DNA of 64,000 nt, from the NCBI RefSeq assembly GCF_001905145.1, contig NZ_LWLB01000035.1, positions 124,001 through 188,000 on the forward strand. Direction: 5' to 3'. The position numbers were made by a program, and so were the translations under genes. Numbering within the stretch: the stretch's first letter is position 1; the number at the start of each line of letters is the position of its first letter. This document shows positions 50,663 to 58,554 of the stretch, piece after piece. The notes beneath the pieces were generated by a model. The model was not told the DNA's origin. It saw only the letters and a list, made by a program, of their open reading frames with translations, and searched no databases. This DNA is from Nocardiopsis sp. TSRI0078 (GTDB lineage: Bacteria > Actinomycetota > Actinomycetes > Streptosporangiales > Streptosporangiaceae).

Positions 50663-50953
50663 TCAGCGAGCGGCCGGGAGGGCCGCGCCGGGCGCTCTCG
50701 GACGGGGCCGCCCGGGGGCGTCGGGGTCGCGGAGGGCGGGCACGGGCGCGCGCGCCGACCTGCGGCGCATCGCGTGGGCCGCACCCGTGGCCGTGTCACC
50801 CGCGGGCCACGGGCCCGCGCCGTACAGGACGCACAGGGCGACGGCCGCGCCGACGGTGGCCAGCAGCAGGGCCAGGGTGTCGGGGGCGGGGAGGAGTTCG
50901 GCCGGGACCACGCCCAGCATGAGGAACTCGAGGAACGCGAGCACGAGGCTCAT
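50663..50953 (-). CDS. DUF6412-type small membrane protein
   Basis: A 96-residue protein with two hydrophobic segments (SLVLAFLEFLMLGVVPAEL and TLALLLATVGAAVALCVLYG) and a basic Arg/Pro/Ala tail starting AMRRRSARAPVPALRDPDAPGRPRPRAPG, the DUF6412 pattern as I know it. It precedes the YidC paralogue on the same strand by 189 bp. Function unknown; a partner or client of the insertase is a reasonable guess. Confidence 0.68.
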   Translation of the reverse strand: MSLVLAFLEFLMLGVVPAELLPAPDTLALLLATVGAAVALCVLYGAGPWPAGDTATGAAHAMRRRSARAPVPALRDPDAPGRPRPRAPGAALPAAR

Positions 50954-51181
50954 GGCGCCCTCCCTCCTCGCTCGCGGCAGGACCGCATCCTATCCGCCGC
51001 GCTCCCGGCCGACAACGCGCCTTCCGCCCCCGGACCGGCACGGCCTGGAGAAATCCGCCGACACTCCGCCCGGGCTCCTCTCGGTTCGCGTGATCCTGTA
51101 GCTAAATGACACAGAGTAACCAACTCAGTACTCGCCAGGAGCCGTCGCGCCCGTGCGAGCCCGGCAGAGAAGGGGAATCAC

Positions 51182-51499
51182 GTGCCGATCCGCCCTGCGA
51201 ACCTCGCCACCATGTCCGCCACCATCGCCGGAGCGATCGCCGGACTCTCGAACAGGGAGGAACAGGCGCCCCCGGTCCGGGTCACCTTCGAGTCCGGCTA
51301 CGAGCAGACCCTGGAGAACGGGGGGTGCCGCACGCTCAAGACCGGGCAGGGCGGCGTCACCGGGATCACCACGGAGAGCAAGGTCAGGTTCGCCCTCTTC
51401 GCCGGCACGAGCTGCCAGGGCAGCCGCGCGCTGGCCTCCGGGCACGGCTCGGTGAGCTTCGGCGACCCGGTGCTCGCGGGCGCCATCGTCATCGGCTGA
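51182..51499 (+). CDS. Small hypothetical protein
   Basis: A 105-residue protein with two Cys (NGGCRTLKTG, GTSCQGSRA) and beta-type composition. It might be a small secreted beta-sandwich, but there is only a weak hydrophobic stretch at the N-terminus (LATMSATIAGAIAGL). GTG 51182 follows GAGAAGGGG. Not recognised. It converges with the PfkB kinase, 3 bp apart. Confidence 0.55.
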   Translation: MPIRPANLATMSATIAGAIAGLSNREEQAPPVRVTFESGYEQTLENGGCRTLKTGQGGVTGITTESKVRFALFAGTSCQGSRALASGHGSVSFGDPVLAGAIVIG

Positions 51500-51502
51500 C
51501 CG

Positions 51503-52465
51503 TCACCGCCCCGCGTGCGCGCGGATCTCGGCGACGCCCTCGGGCAGGGCCTCCAGGGTGTCCCCGGGTGAGCACAGAACCGCTCCGGCGACCGCGTGGC
51601 CGAGGGCCAGCCGCCGCTCCACGGGCAGGCCGTCGAGCAGCCCGGACAGGAACCCCGCGGCGAACGCGTCGCCCGCGCCGACCTCCTCGACCACGTCCAC
51701 CGCGGGAGAGGGCACGAACACCGCGCCGTCCGCGTCGAAGCAGGTCGCGCCGTGCTCGGCGTCCTTGACCACCAGCACCGGGACCTCGGGCAGCACCGCG
51801 CGCACGTCCTCGGCGGCCGGGGTGCCCCACAGCCGTTCGGCCTCGTCCCGGCCGACGAACACCACGTCCGCGCGGCGGGCGAGGTCGAGCAGCACCGGCG
51901 CGGCGGCCTTCGGAGGCCACAGGGCGGGCCGGTGGTTGACGTCGAAGGAGCGCAGCACGCCGTTGCCGGCCCCGTGGTCCAGCAGGTGCTCCACGAGCGC
52001 GGCGGCCCGCGCCGACAGCGCCGGGGTGATGCCGGACAGGTGGACGGCGCGTGCGCCCCGCGACCACACCCTGTCGGCGTCGGCGGCCGACAGCGCGGAC
52101 GCGGCCGACCCGGCGCGGTAGTACAGCACCCCCGCGCCGCCCGGAGCGGTGTCCTTGACGTACAGGCCGGTGGGGCGCCCGGGGTCCACCTCCACGCCGC
52201 GCACGTCCACGCCCCACTCGGCGACGGCCTCGGTGACGATCCTGCCGAAGGGGTCGTCGCCGACCCGGCTGACCCAGGCGGCGGTGTGCCCCAGGCGGGC
52301 CAGGGCGACCGCCACGTTGGACTCGGCGCCGCCGGTGCCCAGGACGAGCTTCGTTCCGGCGTCGAGCGCCTCGGAGGAGGCGAGCACGGCCATGGTCTCG
52401 CCGACGCAGACGACGTCGACCTCGCAGGCCGACCCGCTCCCGTCGCCGTTCCGGCACTCGGTCAT
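51503..52465 (-). CDS. PfkB-family carbohydrate kinase (2-keto-3-deoxygluconate kinase-like)
   Basis: A 320-residue ribokinase-like kinase. GGAESNVAVALARLGHTAAWVSRVGDDPFGR is the N-terminal PfkB signature. VEEVGAGDAFAAGFLSGLLDG is the C-terminal signature with the catalytic Asp. SFDVNHRPALW is common in 2-keto-3-deoxygluconate kinases. ATG 52465 overlaps the D-aminoacylase stop (TGATG), so the two are translated together. The link of a KDG-kinase-like enzyme to an aminoacylase suggests catabolism of an amino sugar acid or N-acyl-D-amino acid; the real substrate is open. Confidence 0.88.
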   Translation of the reverse strand: MTECRNGDGSGSACEVDVVCVGETMAVLASSEALDAGTKLVLGTGGAESNVAVALARLGHTAAWVSRVGDDPFGRIVTEAVAEWGVDVRGVEVDPGRPTGLYVKDTAPGGAGVLYYRAGSAASALSAADADRVWSRGARAVHLSGITPALSARAAALVEHLLDHGAGNGVLRSFDVNHRPALWPPKAAAPVLLDLARRADVVFVGRDEAERLWGTPAAEDVRAVLPEVPVLVVKDAEHGATCFDADGAVFVPSPAVDVVEEVGAGDAFAAGFLSGLLDGLPVERRLALGHAVAGAVLCSPGDTLEALPEGVAEIRAHAGR

Positions 52466-54060
52466 CAGCGGTTCCTCCGAACGGATCGGCCGGGCAGGCG
52501 GTCGGTGCGGCGGCCGTCCCGGACGGTGAACTCGCCGGACACGAGGACGTGGTGGATGCCCCGGGGGGCGAGGCGGGGCTCGTCGTAGGTGGCGCGCGCG
52601 GCCACGGTGTCGGGGTCGAAGACCACCAGGTCGGCGACCGCCCCCGTCTGGACGACGCCCCGGTCGGTGAGGCCGAGTCTTCGGGCGGGCCGCGAGGTGA
52701 GGTGGCGGACGCACTCCTCCAGGGTGAGCACACCGAGTTCGCGCACGTAGTGGCCGAGGTAGCGGGGGAAGGTGCCCCAGCCGCGCGGGTGCGGCTTGGC
52801 GCCGACGAGGATGCCGTCGCTTCCGGCGGTGTGGGATCTGTGCCGCATGATGGTGCGGATGTTCTCCTCGTTGCCGACCTGGAGCAGGCAGCCGCTGCGC
52901 AGCTCGTCGGCCACGAGCAGGTCCGCGTAGAGGTCGGCCGGCTTCTCGCCGCGCCTCTCGGCGAGGTCGGCGACGGAGGAGCCGACGGCCCAGGACAGGG
53001 CGGGGTCGCCGACACCGGTGACGACGATGGCCGACCAGTCCATGGGGACGCCGTGGTTGCCGTCGGTGCCCTCGACCTCGATCTCGTGCAGGACGCGTGC
53101 CCGGGTGGGGGCGTCGCGCAGGCGCTCCAGGGTGGCGGCGGTGCCGCCGGCCTGGGCCCAGCCGGGCAGCGGGGCGCCGAGGTGGGTGGCGCTGGCCCGG
53201 TAGGGGTAGCTGTCCAGGGTGACGTCGAGCCCGTAGCGGACGGTGGCCTCGTCGATGGCGTCGAGGACCTCGGGGGCGCGTCCGCGGTTCCGGGGGAAGT
53301 TGACGTGGCAGTGCGCGAGGTGCAGGGCCACCTGGGCGCGGCGGGCGATCTCCAGGCACTCCTGGTAGGACTCCACGACCCGGGAGCCGTAGTTGCGGTG
53401 GTGGGGGCAGTAGTAGCCGCCCGCGGCGTGGACGGGTTCGAGCAGCGCGGTGATCTCGTCGTCGGTGGCGTACATGCCGGGGGTGTAGGTCAGACCGGTG
53501 GAGAGGCCGTGCGCGCCGTCGTCCATGCCCTGGGCGACGATCCGGCGCATGCGGTCGAGTTCGCCGGGGGTGGGCGGGCGGTCGTCACCGCCGACGACCA
53601 TCATGCGGACGTTCCCCTGGGGGACGAGGCAGGCGACGTTGACCGGGGAGCCCGCGTCGATCCGGTCCAGGTAACCGCCGACGGTGCGCCAGGAGTGGTC
53701 GATGCGGGGGCGGCCGTTCCATCCTGCCAGGCGGGCGCGGAGCTCCTCGGCGGTGTCGTCGGTGACGGGGGCGTAGCCGAGGCCGTCCTGGCCGAGGACC
53801 TCCAGGGTGACGCCCTGGAGGGTCTTGGCCTCGTGCGCGGGGTCGGCGAGGACGGCCAGGTCCGAGTGGGAGTGCATGTCGATGAAGCCGGGGGCGACCG
53901 CCAGCCCGTCCACGTCGACGACGGTGCCGGTGGTGCGCGCGCCGCCGGGCGGGAGGACGCGGCTGATCCGGCCCTGGCGCAGGACGAGGTCGGCGCGGCG
54001 GGAGGGCCCGCCGGTGCCGTCGACCACCCGTCCGCCGGTGAGTACGGTCTCGGACTGCAC
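52465..54060 (-). CDS. N-acyl-D-amino-acid deacylase (D-aminoacylase)
   Basis: A 531-residue amidohydrolase. FIDMHSHSDLAVL holds the HxH metal ligands. LEVLGQDGLGYAP, GDDRPPTPGELDRM, HLAHCHVN and GSDGILVGAKPHPRGWGTFPRYLGHYVRE are D-aminoacylase family segments; metal-binding His and Cys residues are present. It hydrolyses N-acyl-D-amino acids to D-amino acid plus carboxylate. GTG 54060 follows GGAGG. First gene of a two-gene operon with the PfkB kinase, divergent from ridA with a dyad between. Confidence 0.9.
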   Translation of the reverse strand: MQSETVLTGGRVVDGTGGPSRRADLVLRQGRISRVLPPGGARTTGTVVDVDGLAVAPGFIDMHSHSDLAVLADPAHEAKTLQGVTLEVLGQDGLGYAPVTDDTAEELRARLAGWNGRPRIDHSWRTVGGYLDRIDAGSPVNVACLVPQGNVRMMVVGGDDRPPTPGELDRMRRIVAQGMDDGAHGLSTGLTYTPGMYATDDEITALLEPVHAAGGYYCPHHRNYGSRVVESYQECLEIARRAQVALHLAHCHVNFPRNRGRAPEVLDAIDEATVRYGLDVTLDSYPYRASATHLGAPLPGWAQAGGTAATLERLRDAPTRARVLHEIEVEGTDGNHGVPMDWSAIVVTGVGDPALSWAVGSSVADLAERRGEKPADLYADLLVADELRSGCLLQVGNEENIRTIMRHRSHTAGSDGILVGAKPHPRGWGTFPRYLGHYVRELGVLTLEECVRHLTSRPARRLGLTDRGVVQTGAVADLVVFDPDTVAARATYDEPRLAPRGIHHVLVSGEFTVRDGRRTDRLPGRSVRRNR

Positions 54061-54150
54061 TGTTCCTCCGATCGAAGTGCCGATCCCCGCCGGAGCGGCG
54101 CGCCGCCGCCGGTGTGTCGGTGTGGCCCAAGATACGCTGTCGGAAAGACA

Positions 54151-54171
54151 ATTGGTAACTTTGTTGCCAAT
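54151..54171. promoter_or_regulatory. 21-bp dyad in the D-aminoacylase/RidA divergent promoter
   Basis: ATTGGTAAC and GTTGCCAAT, separated by TTT, form 9-bp arms with one mismatch. Lies about 90 bp from the D-aminoacylase start and 99 bp from the ridA start, in an AT-rich patch. No regulator gene is adjacent, so its protein is unknown. Confidence 0.55.
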
Positions 54172-54269
54172 AAATGCGGCCGCAACCGCTCCGCATCGGC
54201 ACGGGCACCGGCGCGTGCGCATGCACGCGGCACCCGGCGAGGCCCCACCCCCAGCGAAGGAGTCCACGG

Positions 54270-54650
54270 ATGTCCAAGAAGGCGATCCGCACCGACAACG
54301 CCCCCTCCCCGGCCGGCGCGTACAGCCAGGGAGTCGTCGCGGGCGGGTTCCTGTACACCGCGGGCTTCGGGCCCCAGGAGCCCGGGACCGGCCGGGTGGC
54401 GCCGACCGTGGGCGAGCAGACCGCCCAGGTGCTGGCCAACGTCTCCGCCGTTCTCGCCGAGCACGGCCTGACCCTGGACGACGTCGTGAAGGCGACCGTC
54501 CACCTGGAGAACCTCAAGGCGGACTTCGCCGAGTTCAACGCCGTGTACGAGAAGCACTTCACGGCTCCCTACCCCGTGCGCACCACCGTGGGATCGGACC
54601 TCGCGGACATCCTGGTGGAGATCGACGTGGTGGCCAAGCTCCGCGACTGA
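54270..54650 (+). CDS. RidA-family reactive imine/enamine deaminase
   Basis: A 126-residue RidA (YjgF) protein, normal length. GAYSQGVVAGGFLYTAGFGPQEP and the C-terminal PYPVRTTVGSDLADILVEIDVVAKL include the substrate-binding Arg (VRTTV). RidA hydrolyses 2-aminoacrylate-type intermediates made by amino-acid dehydratases and oxidases. The position opposite the D-aminoacylase operon fits a role in D-amino-acid breakdown. ATG 54270 follows AAGGAG. Confidence 0.9.
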   Translation: MSKKAIRTDNAPSPAGAYSQGVVAGGFLYTAGFGPQEPGTGRVAPTVGEQTAQVLANVSAVLAEHGLTLDDVVKATVHLENLKADFAEFNAVYEKHFTAPYPVRTTVGSDLADILVEIDVVAKLRD

Positions 54651-54655
54651 CGTAC

Positions 54656-54692
54656 CCCGAGGGGCGTCCGGTGCCTCCGGCCGCCCCTCGGG
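54656..54692. terminator. Bidirectional terminator between ridA and methyltransferase
   Basis: CCCGAGGGGCG / CGCCCCTCGGG, an 11-bp perfect stem with 15 bases between, flanking two convergent genes. Confidence 0.6.
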
Positions 54693-54697
54693 AGCGG

Positions 54698-55354
54698 TCA
54701 GGCGCGACGGCGGGCGCGGACCACCACGTCGTGCACGGTGTGGGTCCTCCCGTCCATGGTGACCGTCCCGGGACGGGCCTCGTCGACCAGCACGGTCCAC
54801 TCGCCCTCCGGCAGGGCCGCCACCACCTCGTCGCCCGTGTAGAACATCTCGGGGATCGGCGGGCGCGGCACGCCCTCCTCCAGGTCCCGGGGATGGTGCG
54901 CGACGACCAGGAGTTCTCCCCCGGGCGCGACCGCCGAGGCCAGCGCCGGGAAGAGCCGTGCGCGGTCCTTCGGCCCCAGATGCATGAACTGCGACGTCAC
55001 CAGGTCGAACGCGCCCTCGGGCGGGGTCCACGCGGTCACGTCCGCCCGCGTCCACGTGATGCGCCCGGCCACGTCCCCGCCGTGTTCGCGGGCGTGGGCC
55101 CCGCCCTTCTCCAGGGCCACGGCCGAGATGTCCACCGCGGTCACCCGCCAGCCGCGCCCGGCCAGCCAGACCGCGTCGGCGCCCTCGCCGCTGCCCACGT
55201 CCAGCGCCCGGCCGGGAGCCAGGTCCGCGGCCTCGGCCACCAGGTGACGGTTGGGGTCCGCGCTCCAGATCCGCTCGTCCGAGCGGTAGCGCTCGTTCCA
55301 GAAGTCCTCGCCCATGTCCTCGAGCGAGGGGTTCTCCGGGTGTTCCCGGGTCAT
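54698..55354 (-). CDS. Class I SAM-dependent methyltransferase (tellurite/thiopurine-resistance-like)
   Basis: A 218-residue methyltransferase. WNERYRSDERIWSADPNRHLVAEAADL, then LDVGSGEGADAVWLAGRGWRVTAVDISAVALEKG (SAM motifs I and II) and VTSQFMHLGP place it near the TehB/thiopurine methyltransferase-like group common in actinobacteria. ATG 55354 is chosen because GGAGGTG lies about 6 bp upstream; the frame is open from GTG 55363. Substrate unknown. Confidence 0.87.
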   Translation of the reverse strand: MTREHPENPSLEDMGEDFWNERYRSDERIWSADPNRHLVAEAADLAPGRALDVGSGEGADAVWLAGRGWRVTAVDISAVALEKGGAHAREHGGDVAGRITWTRADVTAWTPPEGAFDLVTSQFMHLGPKDRARLFPALASAVAPGGELLVVAHHPRDLEEGVPRPPIPEMFYTGDEVVAALPEGEWTVLVDEARPGTVTMDGRTHTVHDVVVRARRRA

Positions 55355-55453
55355 GTGCACCACCTCCGCGCCCCACTCTCCCCACAGGCTCCGCGGCGCG
55401 CGAGGTTCTTTGCCGTAACGGCAAGGACATGTCCCGTCGGCGTTCCCGGGCCC

Positions 55454-56065
55454 TCAGCCCTCCCCGGGGCCCTCCGCCTCGCCGAAGTCCTCCAGGCACA
55501 GGTCCAGCAGGGCCTGGAGCCGCCTCGTGAGCAGCTCGCGGTCCAGGGCGCGCAGCGCCGTCGCCCCCTCGACCAGCCGCACCCGGGTCAGCCCCAGCAT
55601 CACCGCGGCCATCAGCGACGCGTGCGCCCGTGCGCCGTCCGCGCCCAGGTAGGCCGTCAGGGGGTCGATCATCGCGCTGGTGATCCTCCCCTGGTAGACC
55701 GCCTGCAGGTCGGGGTCGCCCGCGGAGTCGTCCAGGGCGCGCTGGAGCGCGGTGCCCTCGCCGTGCAGGCGGCTGACCGCGTGTTCGGCCAGGCGCCGCG
55801 TGAGGGTGGCGGGGTCGCCCTCGATCAGCCCGGGGAAGACGCCGTCCTCGCGGAGGATCTCGGTGAGCAGCCCGCGCTTGGCCCCGAAGTAGCGGTTGAT
55901 CAGCGCGACGTTGACCCCCGCGTGCGAGGCGATCATCCTCGACGACACCGAGCCGTACCCCTCGTTGGTGAACAGCTCCTTGGCGCTGGCGAGGATGCGG
56001 GCCCTCGTCGCCTCCCGGCCCCGAGTCGGCCCGGAGACACCTCCGGTCTCCTCCGGACGGTCCAT
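55454..56065 (-). CDS. TetR-family transcriptional regulator
   Basis: A 203-residue TetR protein. HTH: TRARILASAKELFTNEGYGSVSSRMIASHAGVNVALINRYFGAKRGLL (residues about 20-67). The C-terminal domain has a PFAM TetR_C-like helical pattern (DPDLQAVYQGRITSAMIDPLTAYLGADGARAHASLMAAVMLGLTRVRLV). ATG 56065. No obvious operator or target gene nearby; the methyltransferase lies 99 bp downstream on the same strand and may be co-expressed. Confidence 0.87.
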   Translation of the reverse strand: MDRPEETGGVSGPTRGREATRARILASAKELFTNEGYGSVSSRMIASHAGVNVALINRYFGAKRGLLTEILREDGVFPGLIEGDPATLTRRLAEHAVSRLHGEGTALQRALDDSAGDPDLQAVYQGRITSAMIDPLTAYLGADGARAHASLMAAVMLGLTRVRLVEGATALRALDRELLTRRLQALLDLCLEDFGEAEGPGEG

Positions 56066-56254
56066 CTACACACCCCTTGGCGGCTGTGATCCGGCTTGCG
56101 GTCCTCCAGGTTGGCACCTTCGCGAACCCAGCGCATACCGGAACGTGGGTAGAGACATCGATTCGACAGGTCAGCAGTGCCCGCCCGTACCCCGAGAGCG
56201 GCGCTGCCGTGTCCGGCGCGGCGGCGGGAGCCGGGGCCGGGGCCCCGATCCCGG

Positions 56255-56704
56255 TCAGAGGTAGCGGCGGAAGCCCTCCGCAGAGCTGTCGAAGCCCAGC
56301 GAGGCGTAGAACCGGTGGGCGCCGTGCCTGCTCTCGTGGGACAGGAGCTCCACCTTGTAGCACCCCGCCTGCGTCGCCCGGTCCAGCGCGTCCTCCATCA
56401 GGGCCCGGCCGATGCCCCGGCCCCGGGTCAGGGGGTCGACCACGAGGTTGTCCACCACCGCCCAGGGCTGGGCGTCGTGGGTCAGGTTGGCCACCACCAG
56501 CAGGCCCAGGGTGCCGATGATCTGCCCCCGCTGCTCGGCGACGAGGATCGTGCGGTCGGGGTCGTTCTCCATCCTCGTCCAGGCGCGTACCGCCGCGGAG
56601 GACATGCGGACGTGAGCGCTCTGCGCGTGGGTGGCGTCGCCGAGCTCCCTGAGCAGACGCAGAATCGCACCGAGGTCGGACCTGATGGCCGCGCGGATAA
56701 TCAT
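56255..56704 (-). CDS. GNAT-family N-acetyltransferase
   Basis: A 149-residue acetyltransferase. VVDNLVVDPLTRGRGIGRALMEDALDRA is the acetyl-CoA motif A, CYKVELLSHESRHGAHRFYASLGF motif B. The start ATG 56704 is immediately preceded by a perfect 10-bp inverted repeat (56705-56730), so no standard ribosome site is free; ATG 56716 inside the repeat is an alternative. Substrate unknown. Confidence 0.86.
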   Translation of the reverse strand: MIIRAAIRSDLGAILRLLRELGDATHAQSAHVRMSSAAVRAWTRMENDPDRTILVAEQRGQIIGTLGLLVVANLTHDAQPWAVVDNLVVDPLTRGRGIGRALMEDALDRATQAGCYKVELLSHESRHGAHRFYASLGFDSSAEGFRRYL

Positions 56705-56730
56705 GGCTGTCGGCATCGTAGCCGACAGCC
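56705..56730. repeat. Perfect inverted repeat abutting the GNAT start codon
   Basis: GGCTGTCGGC and GCCGACAGCC, 10 of 10 paired, 6-base loop, ending at the base next to the start codon of the acetyltransferase gene. Could be an operator for a repressor or an RNA hairpin hiding the initiation region. Confidence 0.6.
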
Positions 56731-56872
56731 TGCGACAAGGCGGACGTCCCCCTACAACCGGCCACAAAACACCAGGGGGCGGGGACTACGTCCCCACCCC
56801 CGGAGAACCGTTCCGTGCGAGGGTCGACGTGCCGGTTCCCCGTCGTCGCGGCGCACGGTGCACGGGCGGCGC

Positions 56873-56890
56873 GGGTCGGGTCGGGTCGGG
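56873..56890 (+). repeat. G-quadruplex-like GGGTC tandem repeat
   Basis: GGGTCGGGTCGGGTCGGG: four G3 tracts with 2-base loops, the ideal form of a parallel G-quadruplex. Located 13-30 bp beyond the stop of the DivIVA/Scy-like gene on its non-transcribed side. Confidence 0.5.
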
Positions 56891-56902
56891 TGTCGGGGCT
56901 TC

Positions 56903-58168
56903 CTACGGCTTGCGGATGATCCGCACGCCCTCGTCGCCCTTGGGAGGCTGGTTCGGGCCGGACTGCTGCCCCGGGCCCGGCTCCGGCTGCCGGTAGACAC
57001 CGGTGATGCCGGGGTCGCCCGCGGGGGCCTGCCGATCCGAGTGGCCCTGCTGCGGGCCGGACTGTCCCTGCTGCGGGCCCTGGGCGCCCTCCGGCGCGGG
57101 GGCGTCGAAGCGGGCGCCCTGCGGAGGACGGGGTGCGGCCTGGGCCCCCTGCTTCTCCTCCCCGGACGTGGCCTTCCCGTCCTTCTGCGGGTCCTGTGCG
57201 TCCTGCTCCGGCCGGGCCACCGGCTTGATGCGCACGGTCGCCTCGTCCGCCTCCTGCTGGAGCGGGGGCAGCTTGGTGGTCGTCTCGGTGGAGTCCTCCT
57301 TGCGCTCCGGCTCGGACCCGGCCTCCTGGGCGGGCTTGGCCGCCTCCGGCCGGCCGGCCTCGGGGTGCCGGCCCCCGGCGCCGCGCTCCTGGGGCTTGGC
57401 CGCCTCCTGCTTGCCGGAGGCGGGCTGCGCGGCCTGGGCGGACTTGTTCCGGGCGGGCTTGGCCGGACCGCCCTGCCTGCCCTCCTGGCCCGGATCGGAG
57501 GGCGCCTCCTCCCGGGCGAGCCCGGCCTCCAGCGCGCCCGCCTTGTCCTCGGCCGCGACCAGTTCGGCCAGGGTCGAGTGCATGTCCTTGAGGCGGCGCA
57601 GCGCCTCGGAGTGCGTGGCGGTGAGCGTGGCGAGCCTGCGGTCCGCCGTGTCGTGGATCTTCTTGGCGCGCGCCTCGGCCTCGCTCAGACGGCGCTCGCC
57701 CTCCTTCTTGGCCTGCTCGCGGAGCTGGTCGGCCTCCTTCTTGGCGCTGTCGACCATCTCGTTGGCCTCCGAGCGCGCGGAGGAGATGACCCGCTCCGCG
57801 TGCTGCTCGGCGTCCCTGCGGTGCTTGGCGATCTCCTCCTGGGCCTTCTTCTCGGATTCCCTCACCTCGGCCTCGACCCTGGAGCGACGCTCCTTGGCCT
57901 CCTCCTCGGCGATCCGCAGGATCTCCGCCATGCGCTCACTGATCTGCTCGTGCTCAGGCTTGACCTGGGCCTTCTCGCGGGCGATGGCAAGGTCGCGCTT
58001 GTACTGCTCCAGCTCGTCGTCCAACCGCTGCAGGCGCTCGCGGAGGCTCTTGACCTGGTTGTCCATCCGTACGTAGTAGTCGTCGACGTGCGCCTTGTCG
58101 TAGCCGCCCTTGCGCACTGTCGGGAACCTGTCTTGTTGCAGTCCGCCGCCCGGCAACATATCGCTCAT
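56903..58168 (-). CDS. DivIVA/Scy-like coiled-coil polarity protein
   Basis: A 421-residue cytoskeletal scaffold protein. Residues 12-50 are the DivIVA N-terminal motif (RFPTVRKGGYDKAHVDDYYVRMDNQVKSL). Residues about 35-230 are a continuous coiled coil rich in Glu, Lys, Arg and Ala, including the FilP/Scy-like EAEARAKKIHDTADRRLATLTATHSEALRRLKDMHSTLAELV. Residues 230-421 are disordered, Pro/Gln/Gly-rich, ending in a basic RIIRKP. Such proteins gather at hyphal tips and septa and recruit cell-wall enzymes. ATG 58168 follows AAAGG. It is the only long coiled-coil member near the short DivIVA-motif proteins at 1054-2118. Confidence 0.82.
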   Translation of the reverse strand: MSDMLPGGGLQQDRFPTVRKGGYDKAHVDDYYVRMDNQVKSLRERLQRLDDELEQYKRDLAIAREKAQVKPEHEQISERMAEILRIAEEEAKERRSRVEAEVRESEKKAQEEIAKHRRDAEQHAERVISSARSEANEMVDSAKKEADQLREQAKKEGERRLSEAEARAKKIHDTADRRLATLTATHSEALRRLKDMHSTLAELVAAEDKAGALEAGLAREEAPSDPGQEGRQGGPAKPARNKSAQAAQPASGKQEAAKPQERGAGGRHPEAGRPEAAKPAQEAGSEPERKEDSTETTTKLPPLQQEADEATVRIKPVARPEQDAQDPQKDGKATSGEEKQGAQAAPRPPQGARFDAPAPEGAQGPQQGQSGPQQGHSDRQAPAGDPGITGVYRQPEPGPGQQSGPNQPPKGDEGVRIIRKP

Positions 58169-58554
58169 GTGCCTTTCATGTCCTTACACCGTTCGACTGC
58201 ACGTCGCAGAAGGTGAGAGTTGACCCGTACCCATTGTCACAAGGACACCCATCGGGCCCTGTTAGCGACATCCGCCCGATAGTGTCCTTTTCCGCGCCGG
58301 CTCGGCCGTGTGGGGCTCCGGTCGAGGGCGGAGCGTAACGTCGTGGACACCGTCCAGACGACCAAGGTAGGCACGCGCGGCGCGACCGCGTCAAGGTCCT
58401 TCGACCGGCGCATCGCCGTGCGGTCCCTGGTCACGTTCTTACTAAGGTATGCGCGATCATCCCCGTACGGGGGCAGAGCGGTCAACTTCCCGCTGATCCG
58501 GCCCCTCGCGGGGGATACGGACACGGCGGCACGGGACTCAGGGAGGGCCACGGT
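58169..58554. other. Divergent promoter region with a long imperfect inverted repeat
   Basis: 386 bp between the Scy-like and carbonic anhydrase genes. AAGGACACCCATCGGGC (58241-58257) and GCCCGATAGTGTCCTT (58274-58289) pair over 16 positions with one bulge, followed on the plus strand by TT and a short T-run. It could be an operator pair or a hairpin. The rest holds no gene I can support. Confidence 0.5.
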
